In this document: in pieces, positions 48,253-56,246 of the stretch
Layout of the letters: every line of letters starts with the position of its first letter
Position numbering within the stretch: position 1 is the first letter of the stretch
Assembly: GCA_963817375.1 (NCBI GenBank)
Contig: CAWFOB010000005.1
Coordinates: forward strand, 434,001-498,000
Direction of reading: 5' to 3'
From: JACVRM01 sp963817375
GTDB taxonomy: Bacteria; Actinomycetota; Thermoleophilia; Gaiellales; Gaiellaceae
Length of the DNA: 64,000 nt
Notes under the pieces: generated by a model
What the model saw: only the letters and a program-made list of their open reading frames with translations
What the model was told of the DNA's origin: nothing
The model's database searches: none
Position numbers and translations under genes: made by a program

Positions 48253-49652
48253 ATGGATCGCCCCCAAAAGGATGCTTACCAGACCTGGCTTTGGGGAGAG
48301 GCCCTTCTTCTGGGCCTCCTCGCCGCCGCGTTGACACTTTTTGTCGTCTACCCCACTCTGCGGCAGCCATATGACGTACCGGCCGTGAGGCTGGTGCTGG
48401 ACACGGTGATCACGCTGGCCGCCGTGGTGGTGGCGGTCCTCGCGGCGGTGCGGGTGTCCGTCGAGGGTCGCTGGAGCGACGTCTTGCTGTGCACGGGCTT
48501 CGCCGTGACCGCGGCTGCGACGTTCTGCTTCTCGGTCGTGCCGCTGCTGGCCGACTCGACGAAGATCGCGGGGCCTGAGGGCTGGGCGGGCATCGTCGGA
48601 CGCATCCTCGGCATGGCGTTCATCGCGCTCGCGCCGTTCATCGGGCGCAGGACGAGCCGCTCGCGCCGCGCGCTGGCCATCTGCCCTCGGTATCGGCGGC
48701 GCGGTGCTGCTCGGCGAGCTGGCTCCTGCTCGAGCAGATCTCGGCGCACCTGCCGAGCCTCACGACGCAGGACTCCGGCCATCAGCCCATGCAGATGACG
48801 GCCGCGCTCGCGGTCCAGGCGCTGCTCGCGCTCGTCGCGCTGCTCGGCTTCTGGCGCCGCTACCGCGACCAGGGCGAGGACCTGGACCGCTGGCTGGCGC
48901 TGGCCGCGACGCTGACGATGTTCGCCGAGGTGCATGCGGTTCTGACGCCGCTGCCGCAATTAACTTACGTCTCTCAGGGCGACTTCTTGCGCGTGCTGTC
49001 CTACGGCGTCCTGCTGACCGGCGTGTGGCGTGCGATCCGCTCGGCGGAGTTCGGGCGCGCGGTCGCCGAGGAACGTGCGCGCGTCGCGCGCGAGATCCAC
49101 GACGGGCTGCAGCAGTACCTCTTCTCGATCGCGACGCACGTCTCGTTGCTGCGCCCGGACACGGTCACCGAGAAGACGATCGAGCAGCTGACGAAGGCGG
49201 CCACGGCCGCGCAGCAGGAGGCGCGCTTCGCCGTGCTGGCGCTGTCCTCGGCGAGCGGGAACGCACCGTTCGACGCGGCGCTGCGCCGCTACGTCGACGT
49301 GCTGACCTCCGACGGCGAGCTGGAGGTCGACCTCGAGATCGACGGCGAGGTGCGCCTCGCCCCGGACGAGCAGATCGAGGTGTTCCGGATCGTCCAGGAG
49401 AGCCTCGCCAACGTGCGCAAGCACGCGGGCGCGCGCCACGCCGACGTGCTGATCACCCGGCGCGGCGGCCGCCGGGTGCTCGTCGTCGTGGACGACGGCA
49501 GCGGTTTCGAGAGCGAGGCAACAGAAGAGACCGCCCGCGCCGGGCAGGGCCTCCAGAACATCCGCCGCCGTGCCACATCGATCGGCGCAGCGTTCGCCCT
49601 CCGTTCGAGCCCGGGCCAGGGCACCGCGCTCGAAGTCGTGCTCCGGTCCTAG
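48253..49652 (+). CDS. sensor histidine kinase, HisKA_3 type (two indels)
   Basis: About 466 residues. Six to seven membrane helices in the first 250 residues (GEALLLGLLAAALTLFVVYP and others), then dimerisation/phosphoacceptor box RARVAREIHDGLQQYLFSIA, and a GHKL ATPase with N-box EVFRIVQESLANVRKHAGAR and G-box VVDDGSGFES, LQNIRRRATSIGA. Two indels between 48.68 and 48.73 kb shift the frame inside the membrane part (ALGIGGAVLLGEL lies in another frame). Signal unknown; partner of the adjacent regulator. The stop codon lies in the first tandem repeat. Confidence 0.88.
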
Positions 49653-49785
49653 TCGCAGGGAGCCCCCTGCTCCGGACCTAGTGCTGACGAGCCACTTGCT
49701 CCGGACCTAGTCGCAGAGAGCCACCTTGCTCCGTACTTCGTGACTGACAGCCACGTGCTCAGGACTTAGTGGCTGACAGCCACTA
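49640..49785. repeat. five tandem 29-30 bp repeats
   Basis: Units start at 49640, 49669, 49698, 49728 and 49757. All begin GCTC, most with GCTCCGGACCTAGT, and have AGCC in the second half. Units 1-3 are most alike; 4 and 5 have diverged. Unit 1 contains the kinase TAG stop and unit 5 the TAG stop of the opposite gene. Confidence 0.8.
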
Positions 49786-49789
49786 AGTC
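49763..49789. terminator. perfect 12-bp hairpin in last repeat unit
   Basis: Arms GACTTAGTGGCT (49763-49774) and AGCCACTAAGTC (49778-49789), loop GAC. It overlaps the stop codon of the minus-strand dehydrogenase gene, between two convergent genes, and could end transcription from both sides. Confidence 0.6.
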
Positions 49790-50538
49790 GGGCGCGGGGA
49801 GCTGCGGTACACCGCGGCGGCGGCTCGATGGAAGCCGTCCGGCTGGCCCGCGGCGGCGAAGGTGGCGGCGATCTCCTCCATCTCGCCGACCCAGCGCCAG
49901 CCCTTCTTCTCCGCTGATCGGCGCGCGGACTCCAGGCGCTCCGCCAGGTCGGGGAGCGATAGCGCCCACTCGGCGCGCAGCGTCTCCTCGACGCCCTCCG
50001 CCCGCGCGACCGCCTCGATCGCGAGCAGCAGCGCGGCCGTCCCCTTCGACCAGGCGGCGTAGGCCATCTTCACGGCGGAGGCCGACCCGGACGGGATGAC
50101 GACCGCCTCGAGCGGCGAGCGGGCGAAGAGCTCCGCGACGGCCGGTGACTCCGCGCCCGAGAGGTAGAGACGCGTCGTGCCCGGCTCCCACGGCGGCGGG
50201 CCGACGACGCCGCCATCCACGTACCGGCCGGCCGTGCCCGCGATCGCCTGCGCGGTCGCCGGCGCGATCGCGTTCGCATCGACGTAGATCCCGCCGAACC
50301 CCGAAAACGGCTTCGCCGTCTCGATTGCCGCGTGCGGCGGGCAGAGGGAGACGACAACGTCACAGTGTCCGGCCAGCTCCTCCGGCGTCCCGGCGTCCGC
50401 GAGCCCCGCCTCCCGCGCGCGTGAAGCGGTGGCGGCGCTGCGACCCACGGACGCCCACAGCACCTCGTGCCCACCCATGCGCAGCGCGGCGCCAACGGCG
50501 GCGCCCATCTCGCCCGGGTGCACCAGGCCGATCCTCAT
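49783..50538 (-). CDS. NAD-binding dehydrogenase, 6PGDH/3-hydroxyisobutyrate-like
   Basis: A 251-residue protein. N-terminal Rossmann fold with GLVHPGEMGAAVGAALRMGG (GxxGxxG-like, with Met-Gly) and a C-terminal helical domain like DUF1932/6-phosphogluconate-family dehydrogenases (SASAVKMAYAAWSKGTAALL). The Lys in VKMAYAAW corresponds to the catalytic lysine. It follows hisA with an ATGA overlap, so it belongs to the same transcript although no such enzyme is needed for histidine synthesis. Substrate unknown. Confidence 0.75.
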   Translation of the reverse strand: MRIGLVHPGEMGAAVGAALRMGGHEVLWASVGRSAATASRAREAGLADAGTPEELAGHCDVVVSLCPPHAAIETAKPFSGFGGIYVDANAIAPATAQAIAGTAGRYVDGGVVGPPPWEPGTTRLYLSGAESPAVAELFARSPLEAVVIPSGSASAVKMAYAAWSKGTAALLLAIEAVARAEGVEETLRAEWALSLPDLAERLESARRSAEKKGWRWVGEMEEIAATFAAAGQPDGFHRAAAAVYRSSPRPT

Positions 50539-51242
50539 CCCGCGAGCCGCTCCAGCGGAATCCGGCCCTCCAGCAACGCGCGTCCCACCACGGCAGCTTC
50601 GCACCCGGTCCGCTCGACCGCTTCCAGATCGGCCTCCGAGGAGACGCCGCCCGCCGCGAGCACGGCCGGCCCGTGCCCAACGACCCGGCCGAGCAGCGCG
50701 ACGTCGGGCCCGCGAAGCGTCCCGTCACGGCTGATCGCCGTGCAGAGCACGCGCGCGACGCCCACATCGGCGCACCGCCGGAGCGCCTCGTCGACGCCCA
50801 GGCCGCTCGACGCCGTCCACCCCGCCGTTCGCACCTCGCCGTCCCGCACGTCGAGCGCGACCACGAGCCGTTCCCCAAGCGCCGCGGCAAAGGCCGCGAG
50901 CGCCTCCGCGGACGCGAACGCCGCCGTCCCGACGATCACCCGGTCGGCGCCCGCGGACACCAGCAGCAGCGCGTCGTCGACGCTCCGCACGCCGCCGGAC
51001 GCCTGCACGGCCGCCGGCCGCGCGGCCTCGACCAAGCGCGCGACGAGCCCGGGCCGCAGCCGGCCGCTGCGCGCACCGTCGAGGTCGACCACATGCACCA
51101 GCGGCGCGCCCGCCGACGCGAAGCGCCGGACGAGGGCCGCCGGGTCTCCCGCCTCCGCTACCACCCGGTCGTAGGCGCCCTGCTCGAGCCGCGCCGCGGA
51201 GTCGCCGAGCACGTCGACGGCAGGGATCAACTGCATTGCCAT
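50535..51242 (-). CDS. hisA: phosphoribosylformimino-AICAR isomerase HisA
   Basis: Fourth-step isomerase of histidine synthesis, a 235-residue TIM barrel. MQLIPAVDVL near the start holds the catalytic aspartate; VHVVDLDGARSGR, VQASGGVRSVDDALLLV, GADRVIVGTAAF, VVALDVRDGEV, CTAISRDGTLRGPDVALLGR (second Asp) and LAAGGVSSEADL follow. Start ATG 51242 lies six bases after TAGCAT; ATG 51236 is an in-frame alternative. It is transcribed away from the rest of the his genes, facing yerC. Confidence 0.93.
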   Translation of the reverse strand: MAMQLIPAVDVLGDSAARLEQGAYDRVVAEAGDPAALVRRFASAGAPLVHVVDLDGARSGRLRPGLVARLVEAARPAAVQASGGVRSVDDALLLVSAGADRVIVGTAAFASAEALAAFAAALGERLVVALDVRDGEVRTAGWTASSGLGVDEALRRCADVGVARVLCTAISRDGTLRGPDVALLGRVVGHGPAVLAAGGVSSEADLEAVERTGCEAAVVGRALLEGRIPLERLAG

Positions 51243-51262
51243 GTTACCATGCTAATATGGCA
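51237..51262. promoter_or_regulatory. hisA/yerC bidirectional promoter and palindromic operator
   Basis: Ten-base arms TGCCATGTTA (51237-51246) and TAATATGGCA (51253-51262) match as an inverted repeat in nine of ten positions around a six-base centre. The palindrome contains both -10 boxes (plus TACCAT 51245-51250; minus TAGCAT 51254-51249), each six bases from its ATG, and both ATG codons. A dimeric TrpR-like repressor bound here would block both genes; binding is inferred. Confidence 0.7.
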
Positions 51263-51589
51263 GCACAGTTGGCCGCCAACGACCCCCGACACGAATGGCA
51301 TACGACCGAGACGAGCGAGCTCTTCGAGGCGATCCTCTCGCTGCGAACGGAGGAGGAGGCGGCGGCATTCTTCCGGGACCTCTGCACGCTGTCGGAGCTG
51401 GAGGCGCTGACGCATCGCTGGCAGGTGGCGCGGCTGGTGGAAGCCGGGATGCCGTACCAGGCCGTCGCGTCGGAGACGGGCGCGTCGACGACGACGGTGA
51501 CGCGCGTGGCGCACTGGCTGCGCCACGGCGAGGGCGGGTACCGGCTGGCGCTCGAGCGTACGGGCTCCAGCAGCGTTCAGACCGCCTGA
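51257..51589 (+). CDS. yerC: YerC/YecD-family TrpR-like regulator
   Basis: A 110-residue TrpR-superfamily helix-turn-helix protein: SELFEAILSLRTEEEAAAFF, RDLCTLSELEALTHRWQVAR, then the DNA-reading part MPYQAVASETGASTTTVTRV and AHWLRHGEGGYRLAL. Members of this family next to his genes have been proposed as histidine-synthesis repressors (HisR). Here it is the first gene of yerC-hisGDCBHF-hisIE, and its stop overlaps hisG, so it would regulate itself, the operon and divergent hisA. Histidine as co-repressor is inference. Confidence 0.85.
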   Translation: MAAQLAANDPRHEWHTTETSELFEAILSLRTEEEAAAFFRDLCTLSELEALTHRWQVARLVEAGMPYQAVASETGASTTTVTRVAHWLRHGEGGYRLALERTGSSSVQTA

Positions 51590-52425
51590 GGATCGCCGTC
51601 CCCGTCAAGGGCCGGCTGCGCGAGCCTGCGGTGGCGCTGCTCCACGACGCCGGCCTCGGCCCCGAAGAGCCCGGCGAGCGCGCGCTCGCGTTCCCGTGCC
51701 GGAACGCACCGGTCGACGTGCTCCTCGTACGCGCTGCCGACGTCCCCGAGTACGTCCAGGACGGCGCCGTCGACTGCGGCATCACCGGGCTCGACCTCGT
51801 CGAAGAGCGCGGCGTCGACGTCGATGAGCTGCTGCGGCTCGGCTTCGGCGCGTGCACGCTCGAGGCCGCCGTCCCGGAGGAGGCGCCGATAGCTACGCTC
51901 GAGGAGCTCGACGGCCTGCGCGCGGCAACTGTCTACCCTCGGCTCGCCGCGCGGCTGCTCGCCGAGCGCGGCATCGACGTGGAGCTCGTCGAGGTGACGG
52001 GATCGGTGGAGGTCGCACCGCGCCTGGGCCTTGCGGACGCGATCGTCGACCTCGTCTCGAGCGGGAACACGCTGCAGACGAACGGGCTGCGCTCGCTCGG
52101 CGCGGTCTTCGCATCCGAGGCCGTCCTCATCGGCCGCCGCGAGGGAGATGAGCGCGGCCGCCGGCTCGCCGGGATCCTGCGCAGCGTCGTCGACGCACGC
52201 GCGAGCCGCTACCTGATGCTCAATGCGCCGGTCGAGGCCGTGGGGCGCATCACCGATCTCGTCCCCGGCTCGCGCTCGCCGACGGTCGTCCCGCTCGCCG
52301 AGCCGGGGATGGTCGCGGTGCACGCGGTCGTGCCGGCCGACGACGTCTGGCTGCTCCTGCCGCGCCTCGAGGAGGCCGGCGCGTCGTCGATCCTGCTCGT
52401 CCCGGTCGAGCGGATGCTCGGATGA
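51586..52425 (+). CDS. hisG: ATP phosphoribosyltransferase HisG (CTG start?)
   Basis: First committed enzyme of histidine synthesis, about 279 residues, the long form with a C-terminal regulatory (histidine-binding) domain. RIAVPVKGRLREPAV at the start, VQDGAVDCGITGLDLVEERG, ATVYPRLAARLLAERG, VEVAPRLGLADAIVDLVSSG (phosphate loop) and VDARASRYLMLNAPVE. There is no ATG, GTG or TTG at the right place; a CTG at 51586 overlaps the yerC stop as CTGA and starts exactly where the family begins. So a CTG start, or one altered base, is likely. Confidence 0.88.
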   Translation: MRIAVPVKGRLREPAVALLHDAGLGPEEPGERALAFPCRNAPVDVLLVRAADVPEYVQDGAVDCGITGLDLVEERGVDVDELLRLGFGACTLEAAVPEEAPIATLEELDGLRAATVYPRLAARLLAERGIDVELVEVTGSVEVAPRLGLADAIVDLVSSGNTLQTNGLRSLGAVFASEAVLIGRREGDERGRRLAGILRSVVDARASRYLMLNAPVEAVGRITDLVPGSRSPTVVPLAEPGMVAVHAVVPADDVWLLLPRLEEAGASSILLVPVERMLG

Positions 52426-53444
52426 GCGACGTCGCGGCGATCGTCGGCGACGTCCGCGCCCGCGGCGACGAGGCCCTGCGCGAGTGGGCGCTTCGCCTCG
52501 ACGGCGCGGAGCCCACGCGCGCCCGACCGGAGAGTGACCTCCCCGTCGACGCGCTGCTCGCGCTCGCGGACGCCGTCCGTCGGTGGCACGCGCTCCAGCG
52601 GCCGCAGGACGTGCGCCTCGAGACCGCGCCCGGCGTGACGCTCGAGCGGCGGTGGCTGCCACTTCACGCGGTCGGGATCTACGTGCCGCGCCGGCTCGTC
52701 TCCACGCTCGTCATGTGCGCGGTCCCGGCCCAGGTGGCGGGCGTCGAGCGCATCGTCGTGGTCACGCCGCCCGACGGCGCCGGCCTCGTCGCCGCGGCCG
52801 CCGAGGCGCTCGGCGTCACCGAGGTCTGGGCGCTCGGCGGCCCGCACGCGATCGCGGCACTCGCGTACGGGACGGAGTCGATCCCGCGCGTGGACAAGAT
52901 CGTCGGGCCCGGGAACGCGTACGTGAACGAAGCGAAGCTGCTCGTCTCGGCCGACGTGGCGATCGACCTCCCGGCCGGCCCCTCCGAGCTTGTCGTCCTC
53001 GCCGGCCGCGGCGCCGACCTGGACGCGGCACAGGCCGAGCTCGCCGCTCAGGCAGAGCACGGCCCCGGGACGCGCTGCACGCTCGTCGAGGCAGACGGCG
53101 ACCTGGAGGCGGCGCTCGCCGAGGTCGAACGGATGGCGCCCGAGCACCTGCTCCTGCTCGGCGAGGACGCCGAGGCGCTCGCGCCGCGAGTCCGCAACGC
53201 CGGCGCCGTCTTCGTCGGGCGCAGCTCGTCCGTCGCCGCCGGCGACTACGCCACCGGCGGCAACCACGTGCTCCCGACCGGCGGCTGGGCGCGCGCGGTC
53301 GGCGGGCTCGGGCTTGAGACGTTCCTGCGGCCGGTCACCGTCCAGCGCGTGACGGCCGACGGGCTGGCGCGCCTGCGGCCGGTGGTCGAGGCGCTCGCCG
53401 GCGTCGAGGGCATGCCCGCGCACGCGGCGGCGGTGCGCCGATGA
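52422..53444 (+). CDS. hisD: histidinol dehydrogenase HisD, compact form
   Basis: Last enzyme of the pathway: two NAD-linked oxidations of histidinol to histidine, zinc-dependent. At 340 residues it is much shorter than the usual 430. The N-terminus begins at VRARGDEALREWALRLDG, and a segment of some 45 residues between QAEHGPGTRCTLV and PEHLLLLGED is missing. Catalytic and metal motifs remain: KIVGPGNAYVNEAK, DLPAGPSELVVLA, QAEHGP, PEHL, AGDYATGGNHVLPTGG and the final His in MPAHAAAV. ATG overlaps the hisG stop. Confidence 0.9.
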   Translation: MSDVAAIVGDVRARGDEALREWALRLDGAEPTRARPESDLPVDALLALADAVRRWHALQRPQDVRLETAPGVTLERRWLPLHAVGIYVPRRLVSTLVMCAVPAQVAGVERIVVVTPPDGAGLVAAAAEALGVTEVWALGGPHAIAALAYGTESIPRVDKIVGPGNAYVNEAKLLVSADVAIDLPAGPSELVVLAGRGADLDAAQAELAAQAEHGPGTRCTLVEADGDLEAALAEVERMAPEHLLLLGEDAEALAPRVRNAGAVFVGRSSSVAAGDYATGGNHVLPTGGWARAVGGLGLETFLRPVTVQRVTADGLARLRPVVEALAGVEGMPAHAAAVRR

Positions 53445-54389
53445 GAACGCTGCCCGAGGCCTTCGCGCCCTACAGCTGGGCGCCGTCGACGGAGGAGCTC
53501 GCGCGCAGTGTGGAGCTCGACCCGGCGCAGATCGTGCGCTTCGACGGCAACGTGCCGCCTTGGCCGCGGCCGTCCGCGCGGCCGGGCACGATCGCCGGCC
53601 GGCTCGCCGAGATCAACGCCTATCCGCATGGCGGCTATCCGGAGCTCGAGCGCGCGATCGCCGATTACGCCGGGGTCGAGCCGCAGCAGGTCGTGCTCGG
53701 CGCCGGGGCGGACGACCTGATCCTGCTCTGCGCGCGCGCCTTCGCGGGGCCTGGCGACACGGTCGGGATCGCGGACTCGCCGACCTACCCGCTCTACCGG
53801 GTCGCTGCCGGCCTCGCCGGCGCGGACGTGGGCGACGCCGACCCGGCCGTGACGTTCACCTGCCGCCCCAACAACCCGACGGGGGAGCTGGGCGACCTGC
53901 CCGCTGCCCGGCCGCTCGTCGTCGACGAGGCGTACTGGGAGTACGCCGGCGAAACGGCCACGCACCTGCTGAAGGACGGCGTCGTCGTCATCCGGACGTT
54001 CTCCAAGGCCTTCGGCCTGGCCGGCGCCCGCATCGGCTACGCGCTCGCCGACCGCGAGACCGCCGCGGAGCTGAACCGCCGCCAGGCGCCGCTCCCGGTC
54101 ACGACGCTATCCGCGCAGCTCGCGCTGGCCGGCCTCGCCGACCCGCCCGACGTCGCGCCGGTCGTCGAGGAACGGCTGCGCGTCGAGCACGGCGTCCGCG
54201 CGCTCGGTCTCGAGCCGCTGCCCTCCCGGACGAACTTCCTGTTCGTTCCGGTCGACGACGCGCCCGCGCTGGCCGAGGCGCTGCTCCGCTCGGGCGTCGT
54301 CGTGCGCACCTTCCCCGGGGGGATCCGCTTCAACGTCCGTGATCCCGAGGACGACGACCTCCTGCTCGACGCGCTCGCGCGCGCGCTGA
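53441..54389 (+). CDS. hisC: histidinol-phosphate aminotransferase HisC (frameshift near end)
   Basis: PLP aminotransferase, about 316 residues. YPHGGYPELERAIADYAGVE, VLGAGADDLILLCARAF, FTCRPNNPTGELGD, VVDEAYWEYAGE, IRTFSKAFGLAGARIGYALA with the PLP lysine, and RTNFLFVPV. In the given frame there is no stop before the hisB end; one base too many in the (GC)n run near 54375-54386 would end it at the TGA 54387-54389, three bases before the hisB ATG, which I take as the true end. ATG overlaps the hisD stop. Confidence 0.85.
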
Positions 54390-54392
54390 TCC

Positions 54393-54976
54393 ATGCCGGC
54401 ACCGGTCGCCCCGCAGGGCGGCCGCCGGGCGCGCCGCCTGCGCGCGACGGCCGAGACGCGCATCAGCGTGCGGCTCGCGCTCGACGGTGCCGGCCGCGTG
54501 CGCGTGGCCACCGGCGCGGGCCTCGACGATCACCTGCTCGAGCAGCTCGCCTTCCACGCCGGCCTCGACCTCGTGCTCGAGGGCGCCGGCGACCTCGAGA
54601 CCGGCGACCACCACACGGCCGAGGACGCGGCGATCGCGCTCGGCGAGGCGCTCGACCGTCGCGCTCGGCGACCGCCGCGGCATCGCCCGGTACGGCGACG
54701 CGGTCGTGCCGATGGACGACGCGCTCGCGCGCGCCGCGGTCGACCTCGGCGGGCGGCCGTGGGCCGAGGTGCAGCCTGGAGCACGACCCCGGCATGGCCG
54801 CGCACATGCTCGGCAGCCTCGCGCAGGCGGGCCGCCTCGCGATACACGTCGAGGCCACGGGGGCAGACGACCATCACGTCGCCGAGGCCGCGTTCAAGGC
54901 GGTCGGCCGCGCGCTGCGCAAGGCCGTGGCGGCCGAGGCCGGCCGCGGGCTGCCGTCGACCAAGGGGCTCGTGTGA
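54393..54976 (+). CDS. hisB: imidazoleglycerol-phosphate dehydratase HisB (two indels)
   Basis: Manganese enzyme of about 195 residues. RATAETRISVRLALDGAGRV, FHAGLDLVLEGAGDLETGDH with HHTAEDAAIALGEAL (metal His motif), then in other frames GDRRGIARYGDAVVPMDDAL, AAVDLGGRPWAEV, and DHHVAEAAFKAVGRALRKAV (second metal motif). Breaks near 54657 and 54778, which return the end to the hisC frame. The N-terminus has a short basic extension. Monofunctional: no histidinol-phosphatase domain. Confidence 0.88.
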
Positions 54977-55521
54977 CGCGCGTCGCCGTCTGCGACTACG
55001 GCGCCGGGAACATCCGCTCGGTCGCGATCGCGCTCGAACGCCTCGGCGCGCAGGTGACCGTCACCACGGACGCGGACACGGTGGCCGGCGCCGACCTCGC
55101 CGTCCTCCCCGGCGTCGGCTCGGCTGCCAGCGCAATGGCGGCCCTGCGCTCGGCCGGCATCGACGAGGCGCTCCGCGCGCGCGCACGGGGACCCACGCTC
55201 GGCATCTGCCTCGGGCTCCAGCTCGCCCTCGAGCATTCGGAGGAGGACGGCGGCGTCGACGGGCCTCGGCCTCCTGCCCGGCCGCGCACGCCGTCTCCGC
55301 GAGGGGCGCGTGCCGCGGATCGGCTGGGCGCCGGTCGACCCGCTCGGGACACGTTCTACTTCGCCCACTCCTTCGCGGCCGACACGTCCGCGGCCACCGC
55401 CTGGTCGGAGGGGTACGTCGCCGAGGCGCGGTCCGGTGCGTTCCTCGGCGTCCAGTTCCACCCGGAGAAGAGCGGCGCCGCGGGCGCCCGCTACCTGGAG
55501 CGATGCCTCTCCCCCGCCTGA
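54973..55521 (+). CDS. hisH: imidazole glycerol-phosphate synthase glutaminase HisH (two indels)
   Basis: Glutamine amidotransferase subunit, about 182 residues, slightly short for HisH (about 200). RVAVCDYGAGNIRSVAIALE, VLPGVGSAASAMAAL, the nucleophile Cys in PTLGICLGLQLALEHSEE, and FLGVQFHPEKSG with the catalytic His and Glu. Between them GLGLLPGRARRLREGRVPRI is in another frame, from an extra base near 55262 to a missing base near 55348. GTG start overlaps the hisB stop. Confidence 0.88.
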   Translation: MTRVAVCDYGAGNIRSVAIALERLGAQVTVTTDADTVAGADLAVLPGVGSAASAMAALRSAGIDEALRARARGPTLGICLGLQLALEHSEEDGGVDGPRPPARPRTPSPRGARAADRLGAGRPARDTFYFAHSFAADTSAATAWSEGYVAEARSGAFLGVQFHPEKSGAAGARYLERCLSPA

Positions 55522-56246
55522 TCCCGTGCCTCGACGTCGCGGGCGGCCGCGTGGTCAAGGGCATCCGCTTCCAGGCTCTCCGCGACGCCGGCGATCCGGT
55601 CGAGCTCGGCGCCCGCTACTCGGAGGCCGGCGCTGACGAGCTCGTCTTCCTCGACGTGAAGGCGACGCTCGAGGAGCGCGCCAACCGGATCGAGCTCGTC
55701 GAACGGGTCGCCGAGCGGCTCGCCATCCCGTTCACGGTCGGTGGAGGCGTGCGCTCGGCCGCCGACGCGGAGGCACTCCTGCGTGCGGGTGCGGACAAGG
55801 TGGCCGTGAACAGTGCTGCGCTGGAGCGCCCGGCACTCATCGGCGAGCTGGCGGAGCGCGTCGGCTCGCAGGCCGTCGTGCTCGCCGTCGACGCGACCCG
55901 CGGGCGGGTCCATGCCCGCGCGGGGACCACCGACTCCGGGCGCGACGCGGCGGAGTGGGCCGCCGAGGGCGAAGCGCTCGGCGCCGGCGAGATCCTGCTC
56001 ACCTCGATCGACGCCGACGGCACTCGCGCCGGCTACGACCTCGAGCTCACTGCCCGGGTCGCACGGGCCGTATCCGTCCCGGTCATCGCGTCCGGCGGGG
56101 CGGGGGGCGCCGAGCACGTCGCCGAGGCGCTGGAGATCGCCCAGGCGGCGCTGCTCGCATCGATCCTCCATGAAGACCCCGACCGGCTGGCGTCGCTGCG
56201 TGGCGAGCTGCGCGCCGCCGGCGTCCCCCTCCGCGATGCCGCCTGA
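55503..56246 (+). CDS. hisF: imidazole glycerol-phosphate synthase cyclase HisF
   Basis: Cyclase subunit, partner of HisH, a 247-residue TIM barrel. PRLIPCLDVAGGRVVKGIRF with the first catalytic Asp, GADELVFLDVKATLEERAN, IPFTVGGGVRSAADAEALLR, GADKVAVNSAAL, VLAVDATRGRVHARAGTTDS and LLTSIDADGTRAGYDLELT with the second Asp, ending VIASGGAGGAEHVAEAL. The ATG lies 19 bases inside hisH. The usual N-terminal MLxKRIIPCLD is trimmed to MPLPRLIPCLD. Confidence 0.94.
   Translation: MPLPRLIPCLDVAGGRVVKGIRFQALRDAGDPVELGARYSEAGADELVFLDVKATLEERANRIELVERVAERLAIPFTVGGGVRSAADAEALLRAGADKVAVNSAALERPALIGELAERVGSQAVVLAVDATRGRVHARAGTTDSGRDAAEWAAEGEALGAGEILLTSIDADGTRAGYDLELTARVARAVSVPVIASGGAGGAEHVAEALEIAQAALLASILHEDPDRLASLRGELRAAGVPLRDAA

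Noticed and set aside
49640..49785. CRISPR array
   Set aside because: The 29-30 bp units abut directly, with no unique spacers, and no cas gene is present.
53441..54976. A natural HisC-HisB fusion protein
   Set aside because: The frame connects only because hisB itself carries two indels that return to the hisC frame; HisB motifs lie in three frames and a TGA-ATG junction sits at 54387-54395.
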